From positions 5,427,001 through 5,491,000 of the forward strand of contig NZ_OZ035533.1 of NCBI RefSeq assembly GCF_964033635.1: a stretch of 64,000 bases of DNA, in the 5' to 3' direction. The notes under the pieces are model-generated. The model was not told the DNA's origin. It made no database searches and saw nothing but the letters and a program-made list of their open reading frames with translations. Shown here piece after piece: positions 1 to 8,472 of this stretch. The translations under genes were made by a program, and so were the position numbers. Every line of letters starts with the position of its first letter. The stretch's first letter is position 1. Source of the stretch: Chitinophaga sp. MM2321 (GTDB taxonomy: Bacteria > Bacteroidota > Bacteroidia > Chitinophagales > Chitinophagaceae).

Positions 1-1
1 G

Positions 2-199
2 GCAGAGATGCAGAAAATAGACCATCTGAAACACATCCCTGTTGTCATTTACACCACATCTTCGCACGAATCTGATAAAAAAGAAACCCATGCATTAGGA
101 GCTGCCTGCTTCTTCACGAAACCCAATAGTCTCCGTGAACTGAGTCATAAACTCAGCAGCATCCTGGAGGGAAAAATTGAACAACCGGGTGTTGTATAA
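2..199 (+). CDS. Response-regulator receiver domain protein, C-terminal part (truncated by window edge)
   Basis: The frame is open from the left edge, so the true start lies outside the window. The visible 65 residues look like the second half of a CheY-like receiver domain. A hydrophobic beta strand (HIPVVIYTT) ends in the conserved Thr/Ser, and the later FTKP matches the conserved Lys-Pro at the end of beta 5. The protein stops soon after the last helix, so no output domain follows. It is therefore probably a single-domain regulator or the C-terminal receiver of a larger protein. The phospho-acceptor Asp is not in view. Confidence 0.75.
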   Translation, partial: AEMQKIDHLKHIPVVIYTTSSHESDKKETHALGAACFFTKPNSLRELSHKLSSILEGKIEQPGVV

Positions 200-294
200 A
201 AATCATTTCCGGGTAATAATATCCAGATTTTATTTGGCAGGTAGGTATTCCATGATCCAATATTGATAAATTGCATGTCCTAATATCAAGGTAT

Positions 295-2586
295 ATGTAT
301 TTAGAAGAACTGGAAAGGCTGTATCATGAACAGGCGTACACGGTAGCGGCAGCACAACTGGAAAACTACTTGAAAGATCATGCAGAAGAGCCACCCGCGT
401 GGCATCTGATGGGCTTATGCAAGCTGGAAATAGCCAAAGCGGCTGAAAACAGCGAAGCCGCCATTGAAGCATACGACGCCGCTTACGCGGCATTCAGCAA
501 AGCATTATCATACGACCCCAAACACATACAGGCACGCGTTCACAGGGCTTATATGGGCGCCAATGTAATGGAGCACAAAGAAGACGAGACCATCAGCGAC
601 TGCCAGGTACTACTGGATGGTGGCGATGAGGAGCTGATGACGAAAGCCCTGCTTTACCGCTTCCAGGTATGGATACTCAAGAATGAAACAGAGAAGGCCC
701 TGGCAGACATGCAACAGAGCCAGGAAATATACAGATCATTATATCATGACGACCTCCCCCAGCTGAATGTGGCGCTGTTCCAGTGTTATACACGCATGGG
801 AGATGTTTACTTTCACCTGGATGATAAAACCCGGGCATTAGGGTTTTACCGGGAAGCCTTTGCCTATACGGTATATAACAACCGCACGCTTTCTACCATA
901 CACTTTGCACTGGAGATGGCCGATTATGATTTTGCAGCTGACATGCTGCACCTGATGATCACCGCCGGCGAACAGGAGGAAGCAGAACTGCTCAAACTCC
1001 TCCGGAAAGTAAAGGAACTGCTGGACGAAGGATTACAACATCCGGCACTGGCCAAAGAATATTGCTGGGGTACCATAGATCTCTGGAATGAGTTTTATGG
1101 AGATGATGATGACGAAGGAACCCTTGAACAGATTTCCACCGGCAAACGGTTTATCGCCCAGAACCCCGGTGAGCCTTATTTCTACCACTATACCGCTACC
1201 GCCTTCTTTAATATCGGTAGCTATGGAGAATCGCTGCCTTATTATGAAAAAGCGATTGCCTCACGGCCTTATCCTTCCACTATTGTACACTGGTATTATG
1301 CCAGTTACAAAGCCAACGGACACTTCCCCGAAAGCTGGCCGGATACAGATTACAGCATCCCGTACGACTGGTACACCGCCGGCATCATCTGCAGTGAAAT
1401 CATGCAGCTCTATGGTGACGAGGCCACCAGGCTACCGCTGCTGCAACTAAAAAAATTCCTCTACAAAAAAGCATTTGATCTTTACTCCCCTTATTGGTTT
1501 GAAAATAAAGGCACCTCCTACGCGGGCCACCCGCACTACTTTGCCATGTGCTGTAATAACTACGGCATCACCCTGTTTGAACTGGGTGATTTTGAAGAAG
1601 CCGTGCGCATACATACAATCGGGTATAACATGTCCGCCTTCTGGGAACAGCTGGAATCCAGGGCCGACGCCTTACACAGCCTGAACAAACTGGAGGAAGC
1701 CATCACCGACCGGAAAAATATCCTGGCTATTTTCCGCAGCAGCCTGCCATTAATGTACTATGTATCCATTCATGAAAGGATTATAGAAGACCTCACTACA
1801 CTCGATCACCACGAGGAGGCACTGAGCCTGTACAACAAGATCCTGGAAGAATATGATACCTGGATCTCCCGGGATATGGAAGACCTGGAAGATTACGACC
1901 GCGATACCATCACCTATAACATAGACCGTATCAAAACCGGCCGCGCCTTTATCAAAACAGCCAGTGAAGATGATCTTGCAGAAAGGATCCAGGCACTGGA
2001 AAACCATCTCGTGGAAAAGCCCGATGACAGCGATGCTTACTTCAACCTGATGTATCTCTATTTTGATAATGCCCAGTACGCACATTGCATCGGCGCTATC
2101 AATAATCGTATATCCATTGGCGGTATCGACAAGCTGCCGGTAGTATCCCGCATGAAAATATATTACTTCAGGGGAAAGGCAGCATTGAAACTGGGCAAGT
2201 ACAGGGCAGCCATCACCGATATGATGCAAACCCTTGATATCATGGCCGATGGCGATGAGTCAGACAACTCTCCCAACAATAGGTTTGGCGTATATGCATT
2301 CCTCGCAGAAGCATTGCTGGGTGTACAGGAATATGACAGCAGTATTGAATATGGCCTCAAATGCGTAGAGGTATACAAGAAAATGAACTGGGGATGGGAC
2401 AACGAATCATCCGGATTTAATTATACAATAGCCCTCGCATATGAAGGCAAAGGCAACATCACTGCCTGTAAAAAAATAATTGACCGCATCCTCGAAAATG
2501 ATCCCGGCTACCAACCCGCCATCGCCAAAAAAGTTGCATGGAAAGGCAACAACAGCCTGTTTTCCTTTTTCAAGAAGAAAAAATAA
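295..2586 (+). CDS. Large tetratricopeptide-repeat (TPR) protein
   Basis: A protein of about 763 residues made almost entirely of helical repeats. TPR-like A/B helix pairs with the Trp/Leu/Gly/Tyr/Ala/Pro pattern are visible, for example around residues 25-80 (AWHLMGLCKLE, AFSKALSYDPKHIQAR) and again in the C-terminal third (DAYFNLMYLYFDNAQYAHC, FRGKAALKLGKYRAAI). There is no signal peptide or membrane segment, so a cytoplasmic scaffold role is inferred. The C-terminus is basic (FFKKKK). I chose ATG at 295 over the upstream in-frame TTG at 271, because the residues added by the TTG do not resemble a TPR start. No enzymatic motif is visible and the partner is unknown. A 29-bp palindrome follows directly. 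Confidence 0.85.
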   Translation: MYLEELERLYHEQAYTVAAAQLENYLKDHAEEPPAWHLMGLCKLEIAKAAENSEAAIEAYDAAYAAFSKALSYDPKHIQARVHRAYMGANVMEHKEDETISDCQVLLDGGDEELMTKALLYRFQVWILKNETEKALADMQQSQEIYRSLYHDDLPQLNVALFQCYTRMGDVYFHLDDKTRALGFYREAFAYTVYNNRTLSTIHFALEMADYDFAADMLHLMITAGEQEEAELLKLLRKVKELLDEGLQHPALAKEYCWGTIDLWNEFYGDDDDEGTLEQISTGKRFIAQNPGEPYFYHYTATAFFNIGSYGESLPYYEKAIASRPYPSTIVHWYYASYKANGHFPESWPDTDYSIPYDWYTAGIICSEIMQLYGDEATRLPLLQLKKFLYKKAFDLYSPYWFENKGTSYAGHPHYFAMCCNNYGITLFELGDFEEAVRIHTIGYNMSAFWEQLESRADALHSLNKLEEAITDRKNILAIFRSSLPLMYYVSIHERIIEDLTTLDHHEEALSLYNKILEEYDTWISRDMEDLEDYDRDTITYNIDRIKTGRAFIKTASEDDLAERIQALENHLVEKPDDSDAYFNLMYLYFDNAQYAHCIGAINNRISIGGIDKLPVVSRMKIYYFRGKAALKLGKYRAAITDMMQTLDIMADGDESDNSPNNRFGVYAFLAEALLGVQEYDSSIEYGLKCVEVYKKMNWGWDNESSGFNYTIALAYEGKGNITACKKIIDRILENDPGYQPAIAKKVAWKGNNSLFSFFKKKK

Positions 2587-2588
2587 AA

Positions 2589-2688
2589 AGTATTTACGGA
2601 TTTTGTGATTTAGAGATGTAGCTATTTTGTTTCAGTGGTATATGTATTACTGAAACAAAATAGCTACATCTCTAAATAATTAAATACC
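2589..2688. repeat. Palindromic intergenic element A (29-bp perfect stem)
   Basis: Arms 2608-2636 and 2649-2677 are perfectly complementary over 29 nt with a 12-nt loop. An outer GTATTTA/TAAATAC pair extends the symmetry. It fills the gap between convergent genes (TPR protein and ROK regulator) and probably acts as a bidirectional terminator. The arm word GAGATGTAGYTATTTTG recurs in the element at 61591-61660. The outer left flank (TTTACGGATTTTGTGATTTA) nearly repeats at 57570-57589. Confidence 0.85.
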
Positions 2689-2708
2689 CAAATATTCTGG
2701 AAACGGTC

Positions 2709-3932
2709 CTAATTAATCAACACTTTGTTTCTCACGAGCAGGCAGGCGCCAATGATGCCGGCGCGCTCACCCAGCCGGGAGATCCGGAGTTTGGTATCAT
2801 TATTCACGAGGCTCAGGGAATATTTATTAACGGCGCTTTTAATAGGGAGGCGGATGTAATCTTCTGTGGCGGCCAGGCTGCCGCCGAGGATCACCAGTTC
2901 AGGGTTAAAGATATTGATCAGTATAGCAATACCGCGGCCCAGGTTCTCCCCTATTTTTGCAATCAGTTCTATGGCCAGTACGTCGTCGTCATTAGCTGCC
3001 TGGATGATGTCGTGTAGCTGGATATCTTCCGGCGACGCGTATTTCCGCGTCAGCATGGAAGAGGAGCCTTCTTTCAACTTCTGCCGGAACATGCGTAGCA
3101 GCGCCCAGCCGGAAGCGGCTGTTTCCAGGCATCCTTTCTTACCACAGTGGCAGATAATTTCGTTATCGAATAAAGGGATATGCCCTACTTCCCCGCTGTA
3201 GCCTGATTTACCATAGTACAGTTGTCCGTCTATCAATACGCCCATGCCGATGCCATAGTCCAGGTTCAGGAATAATACGTTGCGTTCGCCGTGTACGGAG
3301 TCTGAACAAAATTCACCGTAGGCCATGGCGCGGGAATCGTTTTCGAGGAAAACACGGATGCCTACTTTTGATTCTATGACTTTACTTAGTGGGGCTTCAT
3401 CAAAATAAAAGAAACTGTAGCTATGGCCGGAGGCATAATTGATCCGACCAGATAAGTTGATGCCGATGCCGAGGATTTTTTCTCTGGGTACCGGCAGCTC
3501 ACTGATAAAGTGGTTGATCTGGTGACATAGCTCCTCCAACGATTCCTGGTTATTGTCCAGTTTATAAGGCAATCCTTCCGAGGTGTGGACCAGGTTCTTC
3601 TGCAGGTCAGACAGGCCCAGGTTAAGGTGGTCCTGCTTTACATCCACCCCGATAAAGAAAGCGGAGTCGGGTACCAGGCCGTATAAGTTGGGTTTGCGGC
3701 CACCGGTAGACTCTACTTTACCATAATCCTTTACCAGGCCGTCCCGGATCAGGTCATTCAACAGGGTGGTTACTTTGGGGGCACTGAGGTTCAGTTCCTT
3801 GCACATATCTGCAATGGTGGCATTGCCGGTATTGGCAAAGTAGCCCAGGGCGGCCTTCTTCAGGTTAATATTCTTATAGGCTACCCCGGTAAGATTTTCA
3901 TTATTGAGTTCTTCAAAAAAGGTTTTACCCAT
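2709..3932 (-). CDS. ROK-family transcriptional regulator (NagC/Mlc-like)
   Basis: A protein of 407 residues. An N-terminal winged helix-turn-helix (about residues 25-75; ATIADMCKELNLSAPKVTTLLNDL) is followed by a ROK sugar-kinase fold. The GEVGHIP motif (His251) and the zinc cluster CHCGKKGC (Cys261, 263, 268) are intact. The ATP-phosphate loop, normally DxGGT, reads DVKQDH here (residues 97-102), so it is likely a sugar-responsive repressor and not a kinase. It is divergent from the epimerase and permease genes, which are the obvious targets. A 14-nt word just upstream of its start recurs before the epimerase gene, which suggests autoregulation. The effector is probably an N-acetylhexosamine or its phosphate; this is inferred from the neighbours only. 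Confidence 0.88.
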   Translation of the reverse strand: MGKTFFEELNNENLTGVAYKNINLKKAALGYFANTGNATIADMCKELNLSAPKVTTLLNDLIRDGLVKDYGKVESTGGRKPNLYGLVPDSAFFIGVDVKQDHLNLGLSDLQKNLVHTSEGLPYKLDNNQESLEELCHQINHFISELPVPREKILGIGINLSGRINYASGHSYSFFYFDEAPLSKVIESKVGIRVFLENDSRAMAYGEFCSDSVHGERNVLFLNLDYGIGMGVLIDGQLYYGKSGYSGEVGHIPLFDNEIICHCGKKGCLETAASGWALLRMFRQKLKEGSSSMLTRKYASPEDIQLHDIIQAANDDDVLAIELIAKIGENLGRGIAILINIFNPELVILGGSLAATEDYIRLPIKSAVNKYSLSLVNNDTKLRISRLGERAGIIGACLLVRNKVLIN

Positions 3933-3946
3933 ATCAATTCGAATAC

Positions 3947-3961
3947 TTTTAGCGATAATAA
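3947..3961. promoter_or_regulatory. Candidate ROK operator, copy 1
   Basis: TTTAGCGATAATAA lies about 15 nt upstream of the ROK start codon and recurs with one change at 4061-4074 (TTTAGCGATGATAA). A word shared by both halves of a divergent promoter region is typical of an autoregulated repressor. The word has TTTA/TAAA ends, as do many NagC/Mlc-type operators. No binding data exist, so this is inference. Confidence 0.45.
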
Positions 3962-4060
3962 CGCACTAATGTAAGCCCCTTACGTAATATTTATTTAAAA
4001 GACCCCATCAAAAATCAGCTTAAAATTCAGAAAAGACTCATTTCAAAAAATAATTTACTA

Positions 4061-4074
4061 TTTAGCGATGATAA
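4061..4074. promoter_or_regulatory. Candidate ROK operator, copy 2
   Basis: TTTAGCGATGATAA matches the copy at 3948-3961 in 13 of 14 positions and the same orientation. It lies about 95 nt before the epimerase ATG, next to a larger A/T-rich palindrome at 4078-4112. Confidence 0.45.
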
Positions 4075-4077
4075 ATA

Positions 4078-4112
4078 AATTTTATTAATTAGTATTACCT
4101 ATTAATAAAATT
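4078..4112. promoter_or_regulatory. A/T-rich palindrome in the epimerase promoter
   Basis: The arms AATTTTATTAATTAG and CTATTAATAAAATT are complementary except for one extra base, with a short spacer. The palindrome sits 55-90 nt upstream of the epimerase start codon, where a repressor or activator site would be expected. It could alternatively be a weak hairpin in a leader. Confidence 0.45.
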
Positions 4113-4167
4113 ATTTTTCTAATTTAGAAGGATAATACCTCAAAACATTTAATCAATCAAAATAAAT

Positions 4168-5364
4168 ATGCGATACGAAGAATACGCGGCGTTGTACAAA
4201 AACAATCTTTTAGATGATGTAGTACCGTTTTGGCTAAAAAACTCACAGGATCCACAATACGGAGGCTATTTTACCTGTCTGGATACAACAGGAAAAGTAT
4301 TTGATACAGACAAGTTCATATGGCTGCAATGCAGACAGGTATGGTGTTTCAGCATGTTGTACAACAAAGTGGAGCAAAAGCAGGAATGGCTGGATTGCGC
4401 TATCCAGGGCGCCGAATTTCTGAAAAAGCATGGCCGGGATGCAGCAGGCAACTGGTACTTTTCACTCACCCGCACCGGTGATCCATTGATTCAGCCCTGC
4501 AATATTTTCTCCGATTGCTTCGCTGCCATGGCTTATGGACAATTATACCAGGCTACCGGCAATGAAGCATACAGCAAAATTGCTACCGACACTTTTCATA
4601 ATATCCTGCAAAGACAGGAAAACCCGAAAGGCCAGTATTCCAAAGCCTTTCCGGGCACCAGGCCGCTGCAGAATTTTGCACTGCCCATGATCCTCTGCAA
4701 CCTCGTATTGGAAATGGAAACACTGCTGGACAAGGAAGTAGTGGAAACCACTATCAGCAACGGTATCCGCTCTGTAATGGATATTTTCTACCAGCCATCA
4801 ATGGGGCTGATCCTCGAAAACATTACACCGGATGGTGAGTTCTCCGACTCCTTTGAAGGACGACTGATCAATCCGGGTCACGGCCTCGAAGCCATGTGGT
4901 TTATCATGGACCTGGCTACCCGCAACAACAACCAGGACCTGATCATAAAAGCAAAAGATATTACCCTTTCCATCCTGGAATACGGATGGGATAAGGAAAA
5001 CGGCGGCATCTTCTATTTCCTGGATGTAAAAGGCGCACCTCCACAACAACTGGAATGGGATCAGAAATTATGGTGGGTGCATATTGAAACCATCATCAGT
5101 TTACTCAAAGGCTATCTGCATACCGGCGATGAACGTTGCTGGGAATGGTTCGAAAAAGTACATGCCTATACCTGGTCACATTTCCCCGATGCTGAAAATG
5201 GTGAATGGTTTGGCTATCTTAACAGGCAGGGAGATCCTTTGTTACAATTAAAAGGCGGTAAATGGAAAGGTTGTTTCCACGTACCCAGAGGGCTTTATCA
5301 GGGCTGGAATACATTACAGCAGATAGCAGCTAAAAAAGAATCGTTATCCACTCAAGTAAGTTAA
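4168..5364 (+). CDS. N-acylglucosamine 2-epimerase (AGE family)
   Basis: A 398-residue (alpha/alpha)6-barrel enzyme that interconverts N-acetylglucosamine and N-acetylmannosamine. The expected active-site residues are present: Arg56 (QCRQVW), His238 in NPGHGLEAMWF, and His371 in KGCFHVPRGLY. The NPGH.LE.MWF and KG.FHVPR forms fit the AGE/RnBP branch better than cellobiose 2-epimerases, which are about the same length, but the substrate is not certain. The gene is separated by only 2 nt from the MFS permease downstream and is divergent from the ROK regulator. This suggests a small module for taking up and epimerising an N-acetylhexosamine. There is no signal peptide, so it is cytoplasmic. Confidence 0.88.
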   Translation: MRYEEYAALYKNNLLDDVVPFWLKNSQDPQYGGYFTCLDTTGKVFDTDKFIWLQCRQVWCFSMLYNKVEQKQEWLDCAIQGAEFLKKHGRDAAGNWYFSLTRTGDPLIQPCNIFSDCFAAMAYGQLYQATGNEAYSKIATDTFHNILQRQENPKGQYSKAFPGTRPLQNFALPMILCNLVLEMETLLDKEVVETTISNGIRSVMDIFYQPSMGLILENITPDGEFSDSFEGRLINPGHGLEAMWFIMDLATRNNNQDLIIKAKDITLSILEYGWDKENGGIFYFLDVKGAPPQQLEWDQKLWWVHIETIISLLKGYLHTGDERCWEWFEKVHAYTWSHFPDAENGEWFGYLNRQGDPLLQLKGGKWKGCFHVPRGLYQGWNTLQQIAAKKESLSTQVS

Positions 5365-5366
5365 TT

Positions 5367-6611
5367 ATGGCGGTTATTTCCACTTCTGAGGCAGTACATA
5401 CTACATCTCATACAGATAGTAAGCAGTCGTATATGCCTGCACTGATTTCCCTGGCTGTCCTGTATTTCATGATGGGTTTCATCACCTGTCTGAATGATAC
5501 GCTGGTGCCTTTTTTTAAGAAAGGATTCACGCTAACGTATTCGCAGTCGTCATTGGTACAGTTCTATTTCTTTCTTACCTATGGTATTATGTCAGTACCT
5601 GCGGGGAAGATTGTGAGCAGGACCGGTTACAAGAACGGAATGGTATTAGGCTTTGCTGTAGCGGCATTTGGAGGACTCCTCTTTTACCCGGCTTCTGTAT
5701 TTCATCAATATATCCTTTTCCTGGCTGCGTTATTTGTGATTGCTATTGGCATTGTGATTTTGCAGGTGGCCGCCAATCCTTATATCACGGCATTGGGCCC
5801 CGCTAAAACAGCATCAGCAAGGCTAACGCTCATCCAGGGTATCGGCTCTGCCGGTACTACCGTAGCACCGTTATTCGGCGCACATTTTATATTATCCCGG
5901 CTACAGGAGTCAGGCGCTTCCAGTGAGGCAGTGCGCTATCCTTATCTGGGCATTGCAGCATTGCTGCTCATCATTGCTTTTGCCGTTTCCCGTTTATCCT
6001 TGCCCGTTATTAGCACAGTGAACAATGCACAAACATTACCCACGGGGAAACAAGGCAGTATTTTTTCCTTCCGCCAGCTCAAATTCGGTACCATTGGCAT
6101 CTTTATGTATGTGGGTGCAGAGGTGTCCATCGGTACCTTTCTTACTAATTACATCGTAGATCTGCTGGGTATCCCGGAGAATGCAGCCAATAATTATGTG
6201 GCATTCTACTGGGGAGGAATGCTGGTAGGCAGATTGATGGGCGCGGGTTTGTTGCGGGTCCTGAAACCGGCTATGGTACTATCGGTATGCGCTGCCCTGG
6301 CAGTAGTGCTGATCCTCATTTCGGTAAATACCACCGGTATGCTGGCGGTATGGACAATGATTGCCGTTGGCTTGTGTAATGCCGTGATGTTTGCCACTAT
6401 CTTTTCCTTGTCTGTTCAGGGCGTAGGCCAGCGTACCACCGCTGCATCAGGACTGCTATCCACCGCTATCTGCGGAGGCGCGATCATTTCCTATGCACAG
6501 GGGTTCCTGAAAGATCATGGTACCTGGCAAATAGCTTTCCTGATACCGGTTGCATGTTATCTCTATATTTTGTTCTATGGCCTGAATGGCTATAAAGCAA
6601 AACAACAATAG
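5367..6611 (+). CDS. MFS sugar permease (FucP/GluP/NagP-like)
   Basis: A protein of 414 residues with twelve predicted hydrophobic segments. The first helix contains FMMGFITCLNDTLVPFFK, typical of the fucose/glucose-galactose/N-acetylglucosamine porter family (sugar:H+ symport). NPYITALGP and the GSAGTTVAPLFGAHFI region also fit that family. It starts 2 nt after the epimerase stop, so the two are almost certainly co-transcribed. With the AGE epimerase next door, N-acetylglucosamine or N-acetylmannosamine is the likely substrate (inference). A hairpin follows at 6622-6665. Confidence 0.87.
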   Translation: MAVISTSEAVHTTSHTDSKQSYMPALISLAVLYFMMGFITCLNDTLVPFFKKGFTLTYSQSSLVQFYFFLTYGIMSVPAGKIVSRTGYKNGMVLGFAVAAFGGLLFYPASVFHQYILFLAALFVIAIGIVILQVAANPYITALGPAKTASARLTLIQGIGSAGTTVAPLFGAHFILSRLQESGASSEAVRYPYLGIAALLLIIAFAVSRLSLPVISTVNNAQTLPTGKQGSIFSFRQLKFGTIGIFMYVGAEVSIGTFLTNYIVDLLGIPENAANNYVAFYWGGMLVGRLMGAGLLRVLKPAMVLSVCAALAVVLILISVNTTGMLAVWTMIAVGLCNAVMFATIFSLSVQGVGQRTTAASGLLSTAICGGAIISYAQGFLKDHGTWQIAFLIPVACYLYILFYGLNGYKAKQQ

Positions 6612-6621
6612 TATCAAAATA

Positions 6622-6665
6622 CCTTTGGCAGTTGCTCCATCTCATGGTCAGGCAACTGCCAAAGG
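6622..6665 (+). terminator. Hairpin after the epimerase-permease pair
   Basis: The 14-nt arms CCTTTGGCAGTTGC and GCAACTGCCAAAGG are perfectly complementary around a 16-nt loop, 10 nt after the permease stop. The downstream T tract is weak (CTTTCTCC), so termination efficiency is uncertain. Confidence 0.6.
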
Positions 6666-6686
6666 CTTTCTCCGGTCAAAAATCAT

Positions 6687-6716
6687 TTTGTTAATTCAAA
6701 GAAAACAATACCTTTG
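6687..6716 (+). promoter_or_regulatory. Bacteroidota-type promoter for tRNA-Leu
   Basis: TTTG at 6687-6690 and TACCTTTG at 6709-6716 are 18 nt apart, a good match to the TTTG / TAnnTTTG consensus of the phylum's primary sigma factor. The predicted start lies near 6723, about 90 nt before the mature tRNA 5' end. Confidence 0.65.
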
Positions 6717-6811
6717 CAATCCTTTTTGACGAAGAAAGGTTGATCTTTTTATATATTAGCACGCGGCCCTCAGGGGCGCGTCAATAACAAAAGTTCTTAC
6801 ATTTTATTCTC

Positions 6812-6893
6812 CCGGGTGTGGTGAAATTGGTAGACATGCCAGACTTAGGATCTGGTGCCGCGAGGCATGGGGGTTCGAGTCCCTCCACCCGGA
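6812..6893 (+). tRNA. tRNA-Leu (anticodon UAG)
   Basis: A full cloverleaf can be drawn. The acceptor stem is CCGGGTG/CACCCGG with discriminator A6893. The anticodon loop CTTAGGA, on a CCAGA/TCTGG stem, gives anticodon UAG, which reads CUA and related Leu codons. A long variable arm (TGCCGCGAGGCA), as expected for class II tRNA-Leu, and a T arm containing GGTTCGAGTCC follow. The 3' CCA is not encoded. The gene is flanked by its own promoter and a strong terminator, so it is a single-gene transcript. Confidence 0.95.
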
Positions 6894-6898
6894 CATTT

Positions 6899-6932
6899 AA
6901 GGGGAAAATTGAAAAATTTTCCCCTTTTTTTA
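6899..6932 (+). terminator. Intrinsic terminator of tRNA-Leu
   Basis: The arms AAGGGGAAAATT and AATTTTCCCCTT form a perfect 12-bp stem with a GAAA tetraloop, followed by a run of T. It lies 5 nt after the tRNA. Confidence 0.9.
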
Positions 6933-7056
6933 TGCCCTGAAACGCGGGCCTCTCCCCTTTATAAATATATAAAATCAACCTGTCAGCAACTCCGGTATGT
7001 AAGCGGAGGCAGGCGCTTTTAGCCTATATTTATATTATTGTATCACAAATGCTGCT

Positions 7057-8121
7057 ATGAAAAAAGAAGAAACCAGCGAACAGGCCGGCGTAAAAGAAAT
7101 CGCAAGAAGAGCAGGCGTATCCAGGGCTACGGTGGACAGGGTGATCCATAAACGAAAAGGCGTTTCCGGCAAAACACGCGACAAGATCAATACCATCATT
7201 GCAGAACTGAACTACCAGCCAAACCTGCATGCACAGCGCCTGGCTTCCCGGAAAGTGATACATATTGCCACCCTCATTCCCCAAAGCTCCGATGAAACCA
7301 GCTTTTGGGAAGGCCCTTTGAAAGGCATTGAGGATGCCGAAGCGGAAGTGATGCAGTTCAGTGTAAAGGTGTATAAATATTTTTACGACCAGGACGATAA
7401 AAAATCGTTCGTACAGCAGGCAAATGCCATCCTTAAAATGAAGCCGGATGGTATACTGCTGGCGCCTTCTTTCATGGAAGAATCAATGGCGTTTATAGCC
7501 AGCTGCGATAAGCTGGGCATTCCCTATGTGTTCATGGACTCTGATATACCCGGTCGCAACAACCTGTGCTATATTGGTCCGGACCTTTACCAGAGCGGGT
7601 TTCTCGCTGCCCACCTGATCAGCTACCTGTTGCGTGATAATGATAAAGTGCTGATTGTAAATATTTCAAAAGAAATTGATAATGACCACCACCTGCTAAG
7701 GAAAGAAGAAGGCTTCCGAGCGTATTATAAAGAACACGGACAGGAACACATCATCATCAAACGAAATATCCACCGCCTTGACCATGCTTCCATTGAAGCC
7801 GGTATTTCAAAAGAGTTGCAACTGCATAAAGATATCAGGGTGATCTTTGTTACCAATTCCAGGGTATCCGCAGTGGCAGGCTATATACAGCGCCTACAGC
7901 ACAAAATTATACTGGTGGGATACGATTTCCTGAAAGAGAATATTGACTACCTGCACGACCGTACCATTGATTTTCTTATCTGTCAGAAGCCCGTGCAACA
8001 GGCATACAAAGGCGTAATGGCACTATACCAGCACATTGCTTTTGCCACTCCCGTGGAAAAGATGAATTATATGCCCATCGATATCATTACCCGGGAAAAC
8101 TTCACCTCTTACGAAAAGTAA
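7057..8121 (+). CDS. LacI-family transcriptional regulator
   Basis: A protein of 354 residues. The N-terminal LacI helix-turn-helix (residues 12-31, VKEIARRAGVSRATVDRVIH) and hinge helix (LNYQPNLHAQRLASRK) are followed by a type 1 periplasmic-binding-protein fold (about 68-350), which normally binds a sugar-like effector. No signal peptide is present, so it is cytoplasmic. It lies upstream of, and in the same direction as, the six-gene operon starting at 8473. A 351-bp gap with a 22-bp palindrome separates them. It is the natural candidate regulator of that operon; the ligand is unknown. Confidence 0.88.
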   Translation: MKKEETSEQAGVKEIARRAGVSRATVDRVIHKRKGVSGKTRDKINTIIAELNYQPNLHAQRLASRKVIHIATLIPQSSDETSFWEGPLKGIEDAEAEVMQFSVKVYKYFYDQDDKKSFVQQANAILKMKPDGILLAPSFMEESMAFIASCDKLGIPYVFMDSDIPGRNNLCYIGPDLYQSGFLAAHLISYLLRDNDKVLIVNISKEIDNDHHLLRKEEGFRAYYKEHGQEHIIIKRNIHRLDHASIEAGISKELQLHKDIRVIFVTNSRVSAVAGYIQRLQHKIILVGYDFLKENIDYLHDRTIDFLICQKPVQQAYKGVMALYQHIAFATPVEKMNYMPIDIITRENFTSYEK

Positions 8122-8472
8122 GCAGCCCAGATTTTCTTCACAATTGGTTTAAAACAGCTACCATATTGAATTTTACAATAGCAAAAGGACTTAAAACATC
8201 CCGGTAAATAAGGATAAAAACAAAGAAATTGGAAAAAATTAAAAATTTACGGGCACGCACCCGTAAAAATATGTAAATTAGATTTTAGAAAGATGATCAA
8301 CCAGCATTTCTACTGCTTTTGAAGACACCGATCCTCCGGCAGTACCAGCAGAACAGTGAACGATCCATCATGCAGCGGACCCGCGGATGAAAGTAAACAG
8401 CAAACATCAACAATATGTGAGCAGTGACTTCGATACTTAATTTTCCTTCATAAAAAATTAAACCCGGCATAC
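8122..8472 (+). other. 351-bp control region upstream of the six-gene operon
   Basis: No gene is visible here. It holds a 22-bp palindrome (8246-8267), a candidate -7 box TAGATTTT at 8279-8286, and about 180 nt of possible untranslated leader before the first ATG. No strong terminator for the LacI gene was found, so some read-through into the operon is possible. Confidence 0.6.
8246..8267. promoter_or_regulatory. Candidate LacI-family operator palindrome
   Basis: TTTACGGG and CCCGTAAA flank the six bases CACGCA, giving a 22-bp symmetric site 20-30 nt upstream of a possible -7 box (TAGATTTT, 8279-8286). Position and symmetry fit an operator for the LacI-type protein encoded just upstream. It has no T tract, so it is unlikely to be a terminator. 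Confidence 0.45.

Noticed and set aside
271..294. TTG start 8 codons upstream for the TPR protein
   Set aside because: ATG at 295 gives a natural start and the added residues have no helix pattern.
4168..5364. Cellobiose 2-epimerase assignment for the AGE-fold protein
   Set aside because: The NPGH.LE.MWF and KG.FHVPR motif forms fit N-acylglucosamine 2-epimerases better; no glycoside phosphorylase or mannanase gene is nearby.
6738..6811. Possible second tRNA or rRNA leader before tRNA-Leu
   Set aside because: Only a G/C-rich palindromic patch (CGCGGCCCTCAGGGGCGCG) is seen; no cloverleaf can be drawn.
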